A stretch of 64,000 nt of DNA. Source: an uncultured Clostridia bacterium. Lineage in GTDB: Bacteria > Bacillota > Clostridia > Christensenellales > Aristaeellaceae. Below are positions 51,339-59,783 of this stretch, one piece after another (position 1 is the first letter of the stretch; each line of letters opens with the position of its first letter). The translations under genes and the position numbers were made by a program. The stretch lies in NCBI GenBank assembly GCA_934630705.1, contig CAKTWP010000007.1, forward strand, positions 1 to 64,000, given 5' to 3'. Under the pieces are notes generated by a model, which did not search any database, was not told the origin of the DNA, and worked only from the letters and a program-made list of their open reading frames with translations.

Positions 51339-52547
51339 ATGACCGAACAGAATGCCGCCCCCCAGGAACAGGCCGTTCAGGCCGCTGAACCCGTCCATGC
51401 CGCCCCGGTGCTCACCCTCAGCCCCGAAATCGGGGATAAGCTGGTGGTGGAAAAAGCGGTGGACATGCTGACCAGCGTGGAAGCGCCCAAAGCGCCCGAC
51501 GCCAAGGAAGCCATCACCGATCTGAGCGCCAGCCTCACCCAGGAGGAGCACCGTCAGGTGTCTGCCTTCGCCAAGACCATTGATCTGACCAATCCCGATC
51601 ATGTGATGCTCTATGGCGCGGACGCGCAGAAGAATATTTCTTCCTTCGCGGACACGGTGCTGGGCAATGTGCAGACCACGGATACCGGCGAAGTGGGCGA
51701 TATGCTCACCAAGCTGATTACCGAGCTCAAGGGCTTCAATGCCGCCGGCGAGGAGCCCAAGGGCCTCAAGAAGCTGTTCTGGAACGCCAAGCAGCAGCTG
51801 AGCACCCTGCAGGCCAAGTATGAGGATGTGTCCACCAACGTGGCCGCCATTTCCAGCAGTCTGGAAAGCCATCAGGTGCAGCTGCTCAAGGACGTGGCCA
51901 TGTTCAACCGGCTCTACGACATGAACCTGACCTATTTCCATGAGCTGACCATGTATATCGTGGCGGGCGAGGAGCGGCTGGCGGAAGTGCGCGCCACCGA
52001 TCTCAAGGCCCTGCAGGACAAGGCCGCTGCCAGCGGCGACGCTATGGACGCGCAGACCGCCAACGATCTGGCCGCCCAGTGCGACCGGTTTGAGAAGAAG
52101 CTGCACGATCTGAAGCTGACCCGGCAGATCTCCATGCAGATGGCGCCCCAGATTCGCCTGCTGCAGAACAATAATTCCCTGCTGGTGGAGCGGATTCAGT
52201 CCACGCTGGTGAATACCCTGCCCCTGTGGAAAAACCAGATGGTGCTGGCTCTGGGGCTGCATCATTCCCAGCAGGCCATGCAGGCCCAGCGCGCCGTCAC
52301 CGATATGACCAACGAGCTGCTCAAGAAGAACGCCGAAACCCTTAAAACGGGCACCGTCGAAACCGCCAAGGAATCCGAGCGGGGCATTGTGGATCTGGAA
52401 ACCCTGGTGGCCACCAATCAGTCTCTGATCGATACCATTACCGAGGTTTCCCGCATTCAGCAGGAAGGCCATCAGAAGCGAATGGAAGCGGAAAAGACGC
52501 TGGCCAATATGGAATCTGCGCTCAAGCAGAAGCTGCTCTCCATGTAA
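51339..52547 (+). CDS. telA: TelA/YaaN-family protein
   Basis: 402 residues, almost wholly helical. Family blocks include LTQEEHRQVSAFAKTIDLTNPDHVMLYGADAQKNISSF, MFNRLYDMNLTYFHELTMYI and a C-terminal NQSLIDTITEVSRIQQEG. The family was named for tellurite resistance and is linked to cell-envelope-active compounds. Start after AAAGGGGTTTTCCTCC. Its neighbour xpaC is the usual partner. Confidence 0.88.
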   Translation: MTEQNAAPQEQAVQAAEPVHAAPVLTLSPEIGDKLVVEKAVDMLTSVEAPKAPDAKEAITDLSASLTQEEHRQVSAFAKTIDLTNPDHVMLYGADAQKNISSFADTVLGNVQTTDTGEVGDMLTKLITELKGFNAAGEEPKGLKKLFWNAKQQLSTLQAKYEDVSTNVAAISSSLESHQVQLLKDVAMFNRLYDMNLTYFHELTMYIVAGEERLAEVRATDLKALQDKAAASGDAMDAQTANDLAAQCDRFEKKLHDLKLTRQISMQMAPQIRLLQNNNSLLVERIQSTLVNTLPLWKNQMVLALGLHHSQQAMQAQRAVTDMTNELLKKNAETLKTGTVETAKESERGIVDLETLVATNQSLIDTITEVSRIQQEGHQKRMEAEKTLANMESALKQKLLSM

Positions 52548-52706
52548 AGCTCGCCGGAGGAATGGGTGGGCCTGCCGCCCATTCCTTCGGGATAACCCAT
52601 CGGGCCGCCCTGGGGCATGCAGCCGGGGGGCGGCTTGCGGGAGAAAACGCCGTCGCGGCGGCGAAACGCATCAGTTTTTTCAGGCATTTTCAGGAGGTTC
52701 TTGTTC

Positions 52707-53243
52707 ATGAAATTTCGGTCGGGCGTGGCGTTTGTGCTGATGATCTGTCTGGTTTGCGCGGGGCTGGTCATCGGCGCGTACAAGGGCTGGAGCGGGGAGC
52801 GAGCCCAGGTGGAGCAGCTGCAAAGCAGCCTGGATGCCATGCTCGGCACACGGGTGGAATCGGCGTACAATCTGCTGACCGTGGCCCGCAGGCATCTGCC
52901 CGCGGACGATGCGCTGCTTTCCGCCGTGGCGGCGGATCGGGACACGCTGGAGGGCAGCGCCGGGCTGGCCGACAAGGCGGCGGCCAACGCCCGTCTTACG
53001 GCGGACGGAAAGGCGCTGCTGGCAGCGCTGGCCGCACTGGACAGCGTGCAGCAGGACGACCGGGATCGCATGTATGTGGAAAGCTATCTGCCCCAGATGC
53101 TGGAGGAAAGCGAAGAAAAGACCGCGGGGGCCAATTATAATCTGGCCGCCGCCCAGTTTAACAGCAGCCTGCGGGGCAGCCTCAGCGGCCGGCTGGCCAT
53201 GGCGCTGGGCGTTCGAACCGCCCAGGAATTTGCGGCGAATTAA
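52707..53243 (+). CDS. LemA-like membrane protein
   Basis: 178 residues: N-terminal transmembrane helix (VAFVLMICLVCAGLVIGAY) and a helical domain with VESAYNLLTVARRHL and the family-type ending YNLAAAQFNSSLRGS-L-GRLAMALGV. LemA proteins often sit beside TPM-domain genes, as here. Start after AGGAGGTTCTTGTTC. The function of the family is not established. Confidence 0.75.
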   Translation: MKFRSGVAFVLMICLVCAGLVIGAYKGWSGERAQVEQLQSSLDAMLGTRVESAYNLLTVARRHLPADDALLSAVAADRDTLEGSAGLADKAAANARLTADGKALLAALAALDSVQQDDRDRMYVESYLPQMLEESEEKTAGANYNLAAAQFNSSLRGSLSGRLAMALGVRTAQEFAAN

Positions 53244-53261
53244 GGGAAGGGAGGAAAGAAC

Positions 53262-54011
53262 ATGCGTGTTTTGATGCGGGCGCTGCTTTGGGCGCTGCTG
53301 ATTTGCTGTGTCCTTCTTCCCGTCCAGGCGGAGGGAAGCTATCCCGCCTGTCAGGGCATCGTCAGCGATTGGGCGGGGGTGATCGGCGGGCAGACAGCCC
53401 AGGATCTGGACGCCCTCAGCACCCGGCTCAGCGATCAAACCGGGGGCAGGCTGTATGTGGCCGTGCGCCATTTTCTGGGCGGTGCGGAGGCCCGGGCATA
53501 TGCCGACGGGCTGTTTACCGCCTGGAATTTGGGCGAACAGGACGCGCTGCTGCTGCTGGTGATTGGCGAGGAGACCTACGCCCTGCATCTGGGCGATCAG
53601 GCCCGGCGGCTGATTCCCGCTGAAGGGCAAACGGCCCTGCTGGCCGCCCAGCTGCGCGCGCCCTTCCAGGCCCGGGATTATGATGGCGCGCTGGCCGCCT
53701 TTGCGCCGGCTTATGCCCAGGCGCTGGCCAAAGCGGCGGGGAAAAGCGTAAATGTCAGCGGGCTGTTTGGCACGGAGGAAGTCAAAGCCGTCCAGCCCAC
53801 GGCCCAGCCCAGCGCCAGCGCGATATGGCAGAGCATGTTCGGGCAGGATGTGTCCGACGGGTCCGATTGGCAGGAGACCCAGCAGCGGGAGGAAAAGCGC
53901 ACCAATTGGCGCACGATCGTGATCTGGGGGCTGGTGATTTATTTCCTGTTTTTCCGCAGGAAGCGCCATCATCGGACGAACTTCGGCCATGGGCCGAGAA
54001 GGCGGTGGTAA
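53262..54011 (+). CDS. TPM-domain membrane protein
   Basis: 249 residues: signal peptide (ALLWALLICCVLLPVQA), a TPM domain with VSDWAGVIGG, GRLYVAVRHFLGG and LGEQDALLLLVIGEETYALHLG, a linker, and a C-terminal helix (IVIWGLVIYFLFF) followed by a basic tail. TPM domains act outside the membrane in several organisms. Start after GGGAGGAAAGAAC, 18 bases after the LemA-like gene. Confidence 0.85.
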   Translation: MRVLMRALLWALLICCVLLPVQAEGSYPACQGIVSDWAGVIGGQTAQDLDALSTRLSDQTGGRLYVAVRHFLGGAEARAYADGLFTAWNLGEQDALLLLVIGEETYALHLGDQARRLIPAEGQTALLAAQLRAPFQARDYDGALAAFAPAYAQALAKAAGKSVNVSGLFGTEEVKAVQPTAQPSASAIWQSMFGQDVSDGSDWQETQQREEKRTNWRTIVIWGLVIYFLFFRRKRHHRTNFGHGPRRRW

Positions 54012-54015
54012 TCCC

Positions 54016-55188
54016 ATGCGGGTATGCATGATTTCCTTAGACGCGGTAGCGCAGCCGGACGCGGACAGGCTTTTTGCCCTGCCCGCCCTTTTGGCGCTTC
54101 GGCGGCGTGGGCTTTTTTGCCAGAACGTGGAGACCATTTATCCCACCCTCACCTACCCCATCCACACCTCCCTGATTACGGGCTGTTATCCGGATGCTCA
54201 TGGCATCCCGCACAATCAGCCCTTTCAGCCGGACGTGGCGCCGCCCATGCGGGCGTGGTATTGGGACGCCCGGGCCATTCGCCGCAAAACGCTGCATCAG
54301 GCCGCCCGGGAAAAGGGACTGGATGTGGCGTCCATTCTCTGGCCGGTATCGGGCAAAAACCGGGCCATTCGTCGGAATTTTCCAGAGGTGCTGCCCCTGC
54401 CCGGGGAAAATGCGGCGTTGAAGATGGTGTCGTATTCCTCGTTGTGGGTGCTGTGGATGGAGCTGCTTTACGGCAAGCAGCGGCGGAGCATTCAGCAGCC
54501 GGACCTGGACGATTACGCCACGTTGTTGTGCGAAAAGCTGTATGCATCCCATCGGCCGCCGGATTTTCTCACGGTGCATCTGGTGGATTGCGACGCCATG
54601 CGCCATGAGCACGGCGTGAACAGCCCGGAGGCGTTCGCGGCCATGAAGCGGCTGGACGCGCGGGTGGGGCGGATTGTAGCGGCGGTGAAGAAAGCGGGCT
54701 TGTTGGACGAGACGGTGTTCTGTGTGGTCAGCGATCACGGGCAGCAGGATGCGCCGGACGGGATTCCGCTGGACGCATGGCTGCGCAAGGCCTGCGGCGC
54801 GCGGGCGCAGAGCTTGGGTATGGGCGCGTACATTTTCGGGGAGGATCTGGCGGCGGCGCGGCGGGCGCTGGAGGAGAATCAGCGCAAATGGCGCATTGGG
54901 CGGATTTACACGCCGGAGGATTTACGGGCCATGCATGCGCCGGAGGATGTGCAGCTGGCGGTGGATGCCGCGCCGGGGGCGTGCTTCATTGATGATGAAA
55001 CGGTCACTTACGGCGAGCACGGCTTTGGGTTGAATTGCCCGGAGGCGCAGGTGTTTTTCCTGCTGGCCGGGCCGGGCGTGCCTGCGCCCGCGGAGCTGCC
55101 ATCCATGCATTTGATTGATATTGCGCCCACCGTCGCCAGGCTATTGGGTGTTTCCCTTCCCGGCGCGCAGGGCCGCGCCCTGTTCTGA
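54016..55188 (+). CDS. alkaline-phosphatase-superfamily phosphodiesterase
   Basis: 390 residues of the nucleotide pyrophosphatase/phosphodiesterase type. Landmarks are CMISLDAV (first metal aspartate), TLTYPIHTSLITG (nucleophile threonine), HLVDCDAMRHEHG (metal ligands), VVSDHGQQD and the final TYGEHGFGLN. It probably cleaves a phosphodiester or pyrophosphate. The start at 54016 lies five bases after the previous stop and follows GGCGGTGG. No signal peptide is seen. Confidence 0.87.
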   Translation: MRVCMISLDAVAQPDADRLFALPALLALRRRGLFCQNVETIYPTLTYPIHTSLITGCYPDAHGIPHNQPFQPDVAPPMRAWYWDARAIRRKTLHQAAREKGLDVASILWPVSGKNRAIRRNFPEVLPLPGENAALKMVSYSSLWVLWMELLYGKQRRSIQQPDLDDYATLLCEKLYASHRPPDFLTVHLVDCDAMRHEHGVNSPEAFAAMKRLDARVGRIVAAVKKAGLLDETVFCVVSDHGQQDAPDGIPLDAWLRKACGARAQSLGMGAYIFGEDLAAARRALEENQRKWRIGRIYTPEDLRAMHAPEDVQLAVDAAPGACFIDDETVTYGEHGFGLNCPEAQVFFLLAGPGVPAPAELPSMHLIDIAPTVARLLGVSLPGAQGRALF

Positions 55189-55203
55189 CGGGGGGAAAAA
55201 ACG

Positions 55204-55712
55204 TTGAGGGCTCCCGCCCTCAAGCTCCCGGCCAGGGAGTTCCTCCCTGGACCCGGTATACAACTTTGCTTGGGACTTAAGAAATCAACGGGTTTCTGTG
55301 TGGAGCGGGAGGGGGAACGATGTGGGGCTATGTGCCCCACACCCCCACCAGGGAGTTCCTCCCTGGACCCGGTTCACAATGGAGCTTGGTCTTAAAGAAT
55401 CAACGAGTTTCTGTGTGAGGCAGCAGGAACGGATGTGTTGCATCGTCCCGCGGCAGCGCCTGAGCGTTCGCTCAGGCCCCGGTCAACCTGTTGACCGGGG
55501 GTTTTCGGATGATCGACATCGGGAAAGCTTGCTTTCCCGAATGCGATTCATTCCGAAAACCGCTTCCTGCCGCGGGGAACATGGCCGTAACTCAGCATAA
55601 CCCAACGCCTCACGCGGAAACACTTTGTATAACCCGCCAACTTTCATCGCGAGATGGGGGTGCAGGGGAATCATTCCCCTGCTTCGGGGTTTGGGGGCGA
55701 AGAGCCCCCAAA
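55204..55712. repeat. dense array of nested palindromes in a 638-base gap
   Basis: No gene is seen in 55189-55826. Two direct copies (55231-55302 and 55347-55417) carry the hairpin CCAGGGAGTTCCTCCCTGG and the tail ATCAACG-GTTTCTGTGTG. Next, CCCGCGGCAG (55447-55456) pairs with CTGCCGCGGG (55567-55576) and encloses hairpins at 55458-55477, 55477-55500 and a nested one at 55501-55560. Two more follow at 55662-55682 and 55690-55712. Confidence 0.8.
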
Positions 55713-55826
55713 GACTCCCCTGCCCGCGGTCGGCCCTCGTTTACCTGTTGGGGGTGTGAATAAGCCCCGAGCCTCCCCTGACCGCACCTGATAGAAAGCG
55801 TATTATCTATCCATGGAGGGATCCAT

Positions 55827-56684
55827 ATGGCCGGAACGGCAACGGTAACTTATTTTCATCATTCCGGGTTTTCGGTGGCGGTGAATGAAACGCTGCTGGT
55901 GTTTGATTACTGGCGGGGAGAAAATGGCGCGCTGCCGCTGCGGGCGCAGCTGACGGACAAGGACTTTGCGGGGTATAAGCAGGTGCTGGTGTTCGTGTCC
56001 CATGACCATGAGGATCATTTTGACGAGGTGATTTACACCTGGGATTATGAGCATCTGCCCATCACCTATATCGTGGCGGATGATTTGCCCATTGGCAAGC
56101 GCGGAAAGCGCATGAAGCCCGGGGAGAAGCTGACGCTGGGGGAAACCACCGTGCGCGCCTTTGATTCCACGGATAAGGGCGTGTCGTTCTATGTGACGGT
56201 GGACGGCATGCACATTTTCCATGCGGGGGATTTGAACCTGTGGCATTGGCGGGAGGAGAGCACCCTGCGGGAGATCACCCAGGCGGAGAATGCGTATTAC
56301 GCCGCCGTGGCCCCGCTGGAGCATCTGCCCATGGACATCGCCATGTTCCCGGTGGATCCCCGGATGGGCGGGCTGTTTGACGCCGGGGCGAACCATTTCA
56401 TCATGGCCGTGAAGCCCCGGCTGTTTATCCCCATGCATTGGCAGGGGCGGCCCGAGGTGGCCGTGAACTTTACCCGGCAGGGACGCACCAAGTATACCGA
56501 GGTGCTGGCGCTTACCAAGCCCCGGGAACGGGCTGAACTGGCGTTTTCCGAGCATGAATTGCGCATCCATGTGTTTAAGCTGGCCGCGGATGCGTATGCC
56601 GATTCGGAAAACCGCGAGGTGGATCTGGACGTTTACGCCGGCAACGACCCCTTCTCCGATACCGATCTGCCCGTGAAGCTGTAA
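55827..56684 (+). CDS. metallo-beta-lactamase-fold hydrolase
   Basis: 285 residues. The metal motif is SHDHEDHFD, followed by FHAGDLNLWHW and IPMHWQG, the normal ligand set of the MBL superfamily. The N-terminus (VTYFHHSGFSVAVNETLLVFDYW) is like the UlaG/L-ascorbate-type lactonases and related hydrolases. Start after GGAGGGATCCAT. Substrate unknown. Confidence 0.85.
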   Translation: MAGTATVTYFHHSGFSVAVNETLLVFDYWRGENGALPLRAQLTDKDFAGYKQVLVFVSHDHEDHFDEVIYTWDYEHLPITYIVADDLPIGKRGKRMKPGEKLTLGETTVRAFDSTDKGVSFYVTVDGMHIFHAGDLNLWHWREESTLREITQAENAYYAAVAPLEHLPMDIAMFPVDPRMGGLFDAGANHFIMAVKPRLFIPMHWQGRPEVAVNFTRQGRTKYTEVLALTKPRERAELAFSEHELRIHVFKLAADAYADSENREVDLDVYAGNDPFSDTDLPVKL

Positions 56685-56808
56685 GCAATCTGCCCGGCTC
56701 ACTGGATGATTGTGCTCGGGCACCCTGGGCGAAATGGCCCAAACATCCCGCTGGCGCTTTCTCGAAGAAAACCATAGGAATAGAAAAGAACCGCTGCCTT
56801 CATCAATC

Positions 56809-56865
56809 ATGCGCCCCGGATGGGCATGGAGACGATCAACCGTTTTCCGCTCATCCGGGGCGCAT
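56809..56865. repeat. core palindromic repeat
   Basis: Perfect arms ATGCGCCCCGGATG (56809-56822) and CATCCGGGGCGCAT (56852-56865). It lies between the MBL hydrolase gene and the metal-sensor promoter; a fragment of the companion module precedes it. The gap 56685-56988 holds nothing else apart from the promoter and operator. Confidence 0.82.
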
Positions 56866-56922
56866 TGCTGTTGGCCGCTCTGAGCCTTTTGCCTGCCTGC
56901 GCGAAAAATTTGCGGGGAACTA

Positions 56923-56974
56923 TTGACAATTGCATCGGATTGAATATAATAACATATGAGCAATCGCTCATATG
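56923..56974 (+). promoter_or_regulatory. promoter and ArsR/SmtB-type operator
   Basis: TTGACA (56923-56928) and TATAAT (56945-56950) with 16-base spacing. Two bases later comes a perfect palindrome, CATATGAGC-AATC-GCTCATATG (56953-56974), which has the ATATGA-N8-TCATAT form of operators bound by zinc and cadmium sensors of the ArsR family. Repression until metal binds is expected. Confidence 0.8.
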
Positions 56975-56988
56975 AAAGGATGACAGCC

Positions 56989-57567
56989 ATGGAGGAACGA
57001 CGAGCGGAGGAACGGACACGGATGCCGGCGGAACCGGCTGCGCAGCCCGGCACCATTTCCGGGGACGCCCGGGAGCTGCGCCGGGAAATGCATGCGTCCG
57101 GCCGGGAGCCAAACGCAGACGGCCCGGAACCGGCGGCAAACGGCGATGCGTCGGCTGCGGCCGTCCGGGAGGAGCCTGCGGCGATGAGCCCGGAGGAAAT
57201 GCGCCAGGTGGAATGCCCCCTGTGCGATCCCCCCGAGTATATGCACGCCCACGAAGCGCTGGTCGCTTCGGTGAACGAGAGCATGCCGGACGAGGAAATG
57301 CTTTACGACCTGGCCGAGCTGTACAAGGTGTTTGGCGACAGCACCCGGATCAAGATTCTGTATGTGCTGTTTGAGGCGGAAATGTGCGTGTGCGATATCG
57401 CGCAGCTGCTGGGCATGACTCAGTCCGCCATTTCCCATCAGCTGCGGGTGCTGAAGGCCAACAAGCTGGTGAAATTCCGCCGGGATGGCAAAACCGTGTT
57501 CTATTCCCTGGCGGATAACCATGTGCGCACCATCATTGATATGGGCATGGAGCATCTGTGCGAATAA
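56989..57567 (+). CDS. ArsR-family metal sensor with two metal sites
   Basis: 192 residues; the usual length is about 100-125. The winged-helix core carries the alpha-3N motif C133-V-C135, plus C76 and C79 upstream, as in CadC-type cadmium/lead sensors. It also keeps the full alpha-5 zinc set D176, H178, H189, E192 with the same spacing as in CzrA and CadC. The first 70 residues are a low-complexity extension rich in A, E, P and R. Start at 56989 after AAAGGATGACAGCC. Confidence 0.9.
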   Translation: MEERRAEERTRMPAEPAAQPGTISGDARELRREMHASGREPNADGPEPAANGDASAAAVREEPAAMSPEEMRQVECPLCDPPEYMHAHEALVASVNESMPDEEMLYDLAELYKVFGDSTRIKILYVLFEAEMCVCDIAQLLGMTQSAISHQLRVLKANKLVKFRRDGKTVFYSLADNHVRTIIDMGMEHLCE

Positions 57568-57594
57568 CGGATGCCAATAAAGGAGGACGACCAA

Positions 57595-59580
57595 ATGGGC
57601 TGCAACTGCGGACATTGCCATAACGATCATGAGCATAAGCATGAACACGAGCATCATCACGAGCATGACCACAGCCATTGCCATTGCCACGATCATGGCC
57701 ACAGCCATGGGCACGATCACGGCCACGACCATGGCGGCGAGGAAGCGAACCGGAAGGTGATGATCATTCGGCTGGCCATCAGCGCGGTGCTGCTGGTGCT
57801 GGGCGCGGCCATTCCGGCGGCAGAATGGGTGAAGGCGGTTATCTTCGTGCTGGCCATGCTGGCGGCGGGGTATGATGTGATCTGGGGCGCTGTGAAAAAC
57901 ATTCTTCACGGCGAGCTCTTTGATGAAACCTTCCTGATGACGCTGGCGGCCATCGGTGCGTTCGCCATGGGCGAAATGGCCGAGGGCGCGGTGGTGATGC
58001 TGCTGTTCCAGGTGGGCGAGCTGTTTCAGGATTATGCGGTGGATAAGAGCCGGGATTCTATCAGCGATCTGATGGATATTCGTCCGGATGTGGCTTATGT
58101 GGAGATTGGCGGAAAAGTGGTCGCCAAAAAGCCTGAAGAAGTGGCGATTGGCGATGTAATCGTTGTGAAGCCCGGCGAAAAGGTGGCACTGGATGGCGAA
58201 GTGATCGAAGGTGCTTCCGCGCTGAACACCGTGGCGCTCACCGGCGAAAGCGTGCCCCGGAATGTGGGCGTGGGCGATCAGGTGCTCAGCGGCTGCGTGA
58301 ACCAGCAGGGCGCGCTGCGGGTGCGGGTGACCCACGCATATGCGGATTCCACCGTGGCCCGGATTCTGGAGCTGGTGGAAAACGCCAGCGAAAACAAGTC
58401 CAAGGCGGACAAATTCATCACCCGCTTTGCCCGGGTGTATACCCCCGTGGTGGTTGTGGCGGCGGCGCTGGTGGCCGTGGTGCCCTCGCTGATTACCGGG
58501 CAGTGGGCCCAGTGGATTCAGCGGGCGCTGAACTTCCTGGTCATTTCCTGCCCCTGCGCGCTGGTGATTTCCGTGCCGCTGAGCTTCTTCAGCGGGATTG
58601 GCGGCGCATCCCGGCGCGGCATTCTGGTGAAGGGCTCCAATTATCTGGAGCTGCTGGCCAAGCCTGCGGCTGTGGCCTTTGACAAGACGGGCACCCTCAC
58701 TGCCGGTTCCTTCTCCGTCACCGCCGTGCATCCCCAGCAGATGGAGGAGCAGCGGCTGCTGGCGCTGGCCGCGGCGGCAGAAAAGCTGAGCACCCATCCC
58801 ATCGCCGCTTCCCTGCGGGAGGCCGCGAAGCAGATGAACCTGAGCGCGGACCACATTGTAGAGGTGGCAGGCCAGGGCGTATGCGCCCAGGTGGATGGCC
58901 ATCGGGTGGCCGTGGGCAATGAAAAGCTGATGACCCAGGAGGGCGCGGACTGGAAGAAATGCCACAAGACCGGCACGATTGTGCACGTGGCAGTGGACGG
59001 GGTTTACGCGGGCCACGTCGTGATTTCCGATGTAATCAAGCCCGGCGCGCATTCCGCCATTTCCGGGCTGCATGCGCTGGGCGTGAAAAAGTGCGTCATG
59101 CTCACCGGCGACAGCGCCGCTGCGGCCGAGCAGGTGGCCCGGGAGGTGGGCGTGGATCAGGAGCACGCTCAGCTGCTGCCGAGCGACAAGGTGGCCCAGG
59201 TGGAAACGCTGCTGAAGGAAAGCGCCGGGAAGGGGGCGCTGGTATTCGTGGGCGATGGGATCAATGACGCGCCGGTGCTGGCCCGGGCGGATGTGGGCGT
59301 GGCCATGGGCGCGCTGGGCTCCGATGCGGCCATTGAAGCCGCCGATGTGGTGCTGATGGACGATGATCCCCGGAAGCTGTGCGATGCGGTGCGCATCGCC
59401 CGCAAGACGGAGCGGATCGTGAAGGAAAACATTGTGTTCTCCCTGGCGGTAAAGGTGGGCGTGATGGTGCTGAGCACCCTGGGCCTCACCAGTCTCTGGG
59501 CGGCAGTGTTCGCCGATGTGGGCGTATGCTTCCTGGCGATTCTCAATGCCATTCGCTGCGGCCGCGCCGACAGAAAGTAA
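57595..59580 (+). CDS. cadA: Zn/Cd/Pb-exporting P1B-type ATPase
   Basis: 661 residues. The first 50 contain about 21 histidines and several cysteines, replacing the usual folded metal-binding domain. The transporter core has the membrane motif CPC (319-321), the phosphorylated aspartate D363 in DKTGTLT, STHPIA (the HP motif) and GDGINDAP from 553. This subgroup exports divalent soft metals. Start after AAAGGAGGACGACCAA; it is co-transcribed with the sensor. Confidence 0.93.
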   Translation: MGCNCGHCHNDHEHKHEHEHHHEHDHSHCHCHDHGHSHGHDHGHDHGGEEANRKVMIIRLAISAVLLVLGAAIPAAEWVKAVIFVLAMLAAGYDVIWGAVKNILHGELFDETFLMTLAAIGAFAMGEMAEGAVVMLLFQVGELFQDYAVDKSRDSISDLMDIRPDVAYVEIGGKVVAKKPEEVAIGDVIVVKPGEKVALDGEVIEGASALNTVALTGESVPRNVGVGDQVLSGCVNQQGALRVRVTHAYADSTVARILELVENASENKSKADKFITRFARVYTPVVVVAAALVAVVPSLITGQWAQWIQRALNFLVISCPCALVISVPLSFFSGIGGASRRGILVKGSNYLELLAKPAAVAFDKTGTLTAGSFSVTAVHPQQMEEQRLLALAAAAEKLSTHPIAASLREAAKQMNLSADHIVEVAGQGVCAQVDGHRVAVGNEKLMTQEGADWKKCHKTGTIVHVAVDGVYAGHVVISDVIKPGAHSAISGLHALGVKKCVMLTGDSAAAAEQVAREVGVDQEHAQLLPSDKVAQVETLLKESAGKGALVFVGDGINDAPVLARADVGVAMGALGSDAAIEAADVVLMDDDPRKLCDAVRIARKTERIVKENIVFSLAVKVGVMVLSTLGLTSLWAAVFADVGVCFLAILNAIRCGRADRK

Positions 59581-59596
59581 TGGAATAATATAGGTG

Positions 59597-59753
59597 CGGG
59601 AGGGGCGTTCTTTCAGGAAAAAGAAGGCCCTTCCCGCACCCACAAAGAAAGCCGGTTGGGATACCGACTGGTTCATAGCTTATCAGCAATGCGCCCCGGA
59701 TTGATGAAGGAGACGGATTCCGTTCCTTTCTCAATCCGGGGCGCATTGCTGAT
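59597..59753. repeat. mosaic palindromic repeat between convergent genes
   Basis: Module B hairpin (GTGCGGGAGGGGCG.TTCTTTC ... GGCCCTTCCCGCAC), module C (GAAAGCCGGTTGGGATA) and a core palindrome with perfect 23-base arms (59682-59704 and 59731-59753) around ATGCGCCCC/GGGGCGCAT. It separates the ATPase gene from the PHP hydrolase gene. Confidence 0.85.
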
Positions 59754-59783
59754 ATGCCAATTTTTTCTGTCTTATTTTCTGCC

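Noticed and set aside
56968..59676. 902-codon open frame on the minus strand, opposite the metal sensor and pump genes
   Set aside because: It is the antisense shadow of two well-supported genes; GC-rich codon bias leaves such frames open. The translation is histidine- and glutamine-rich without any family pattern.
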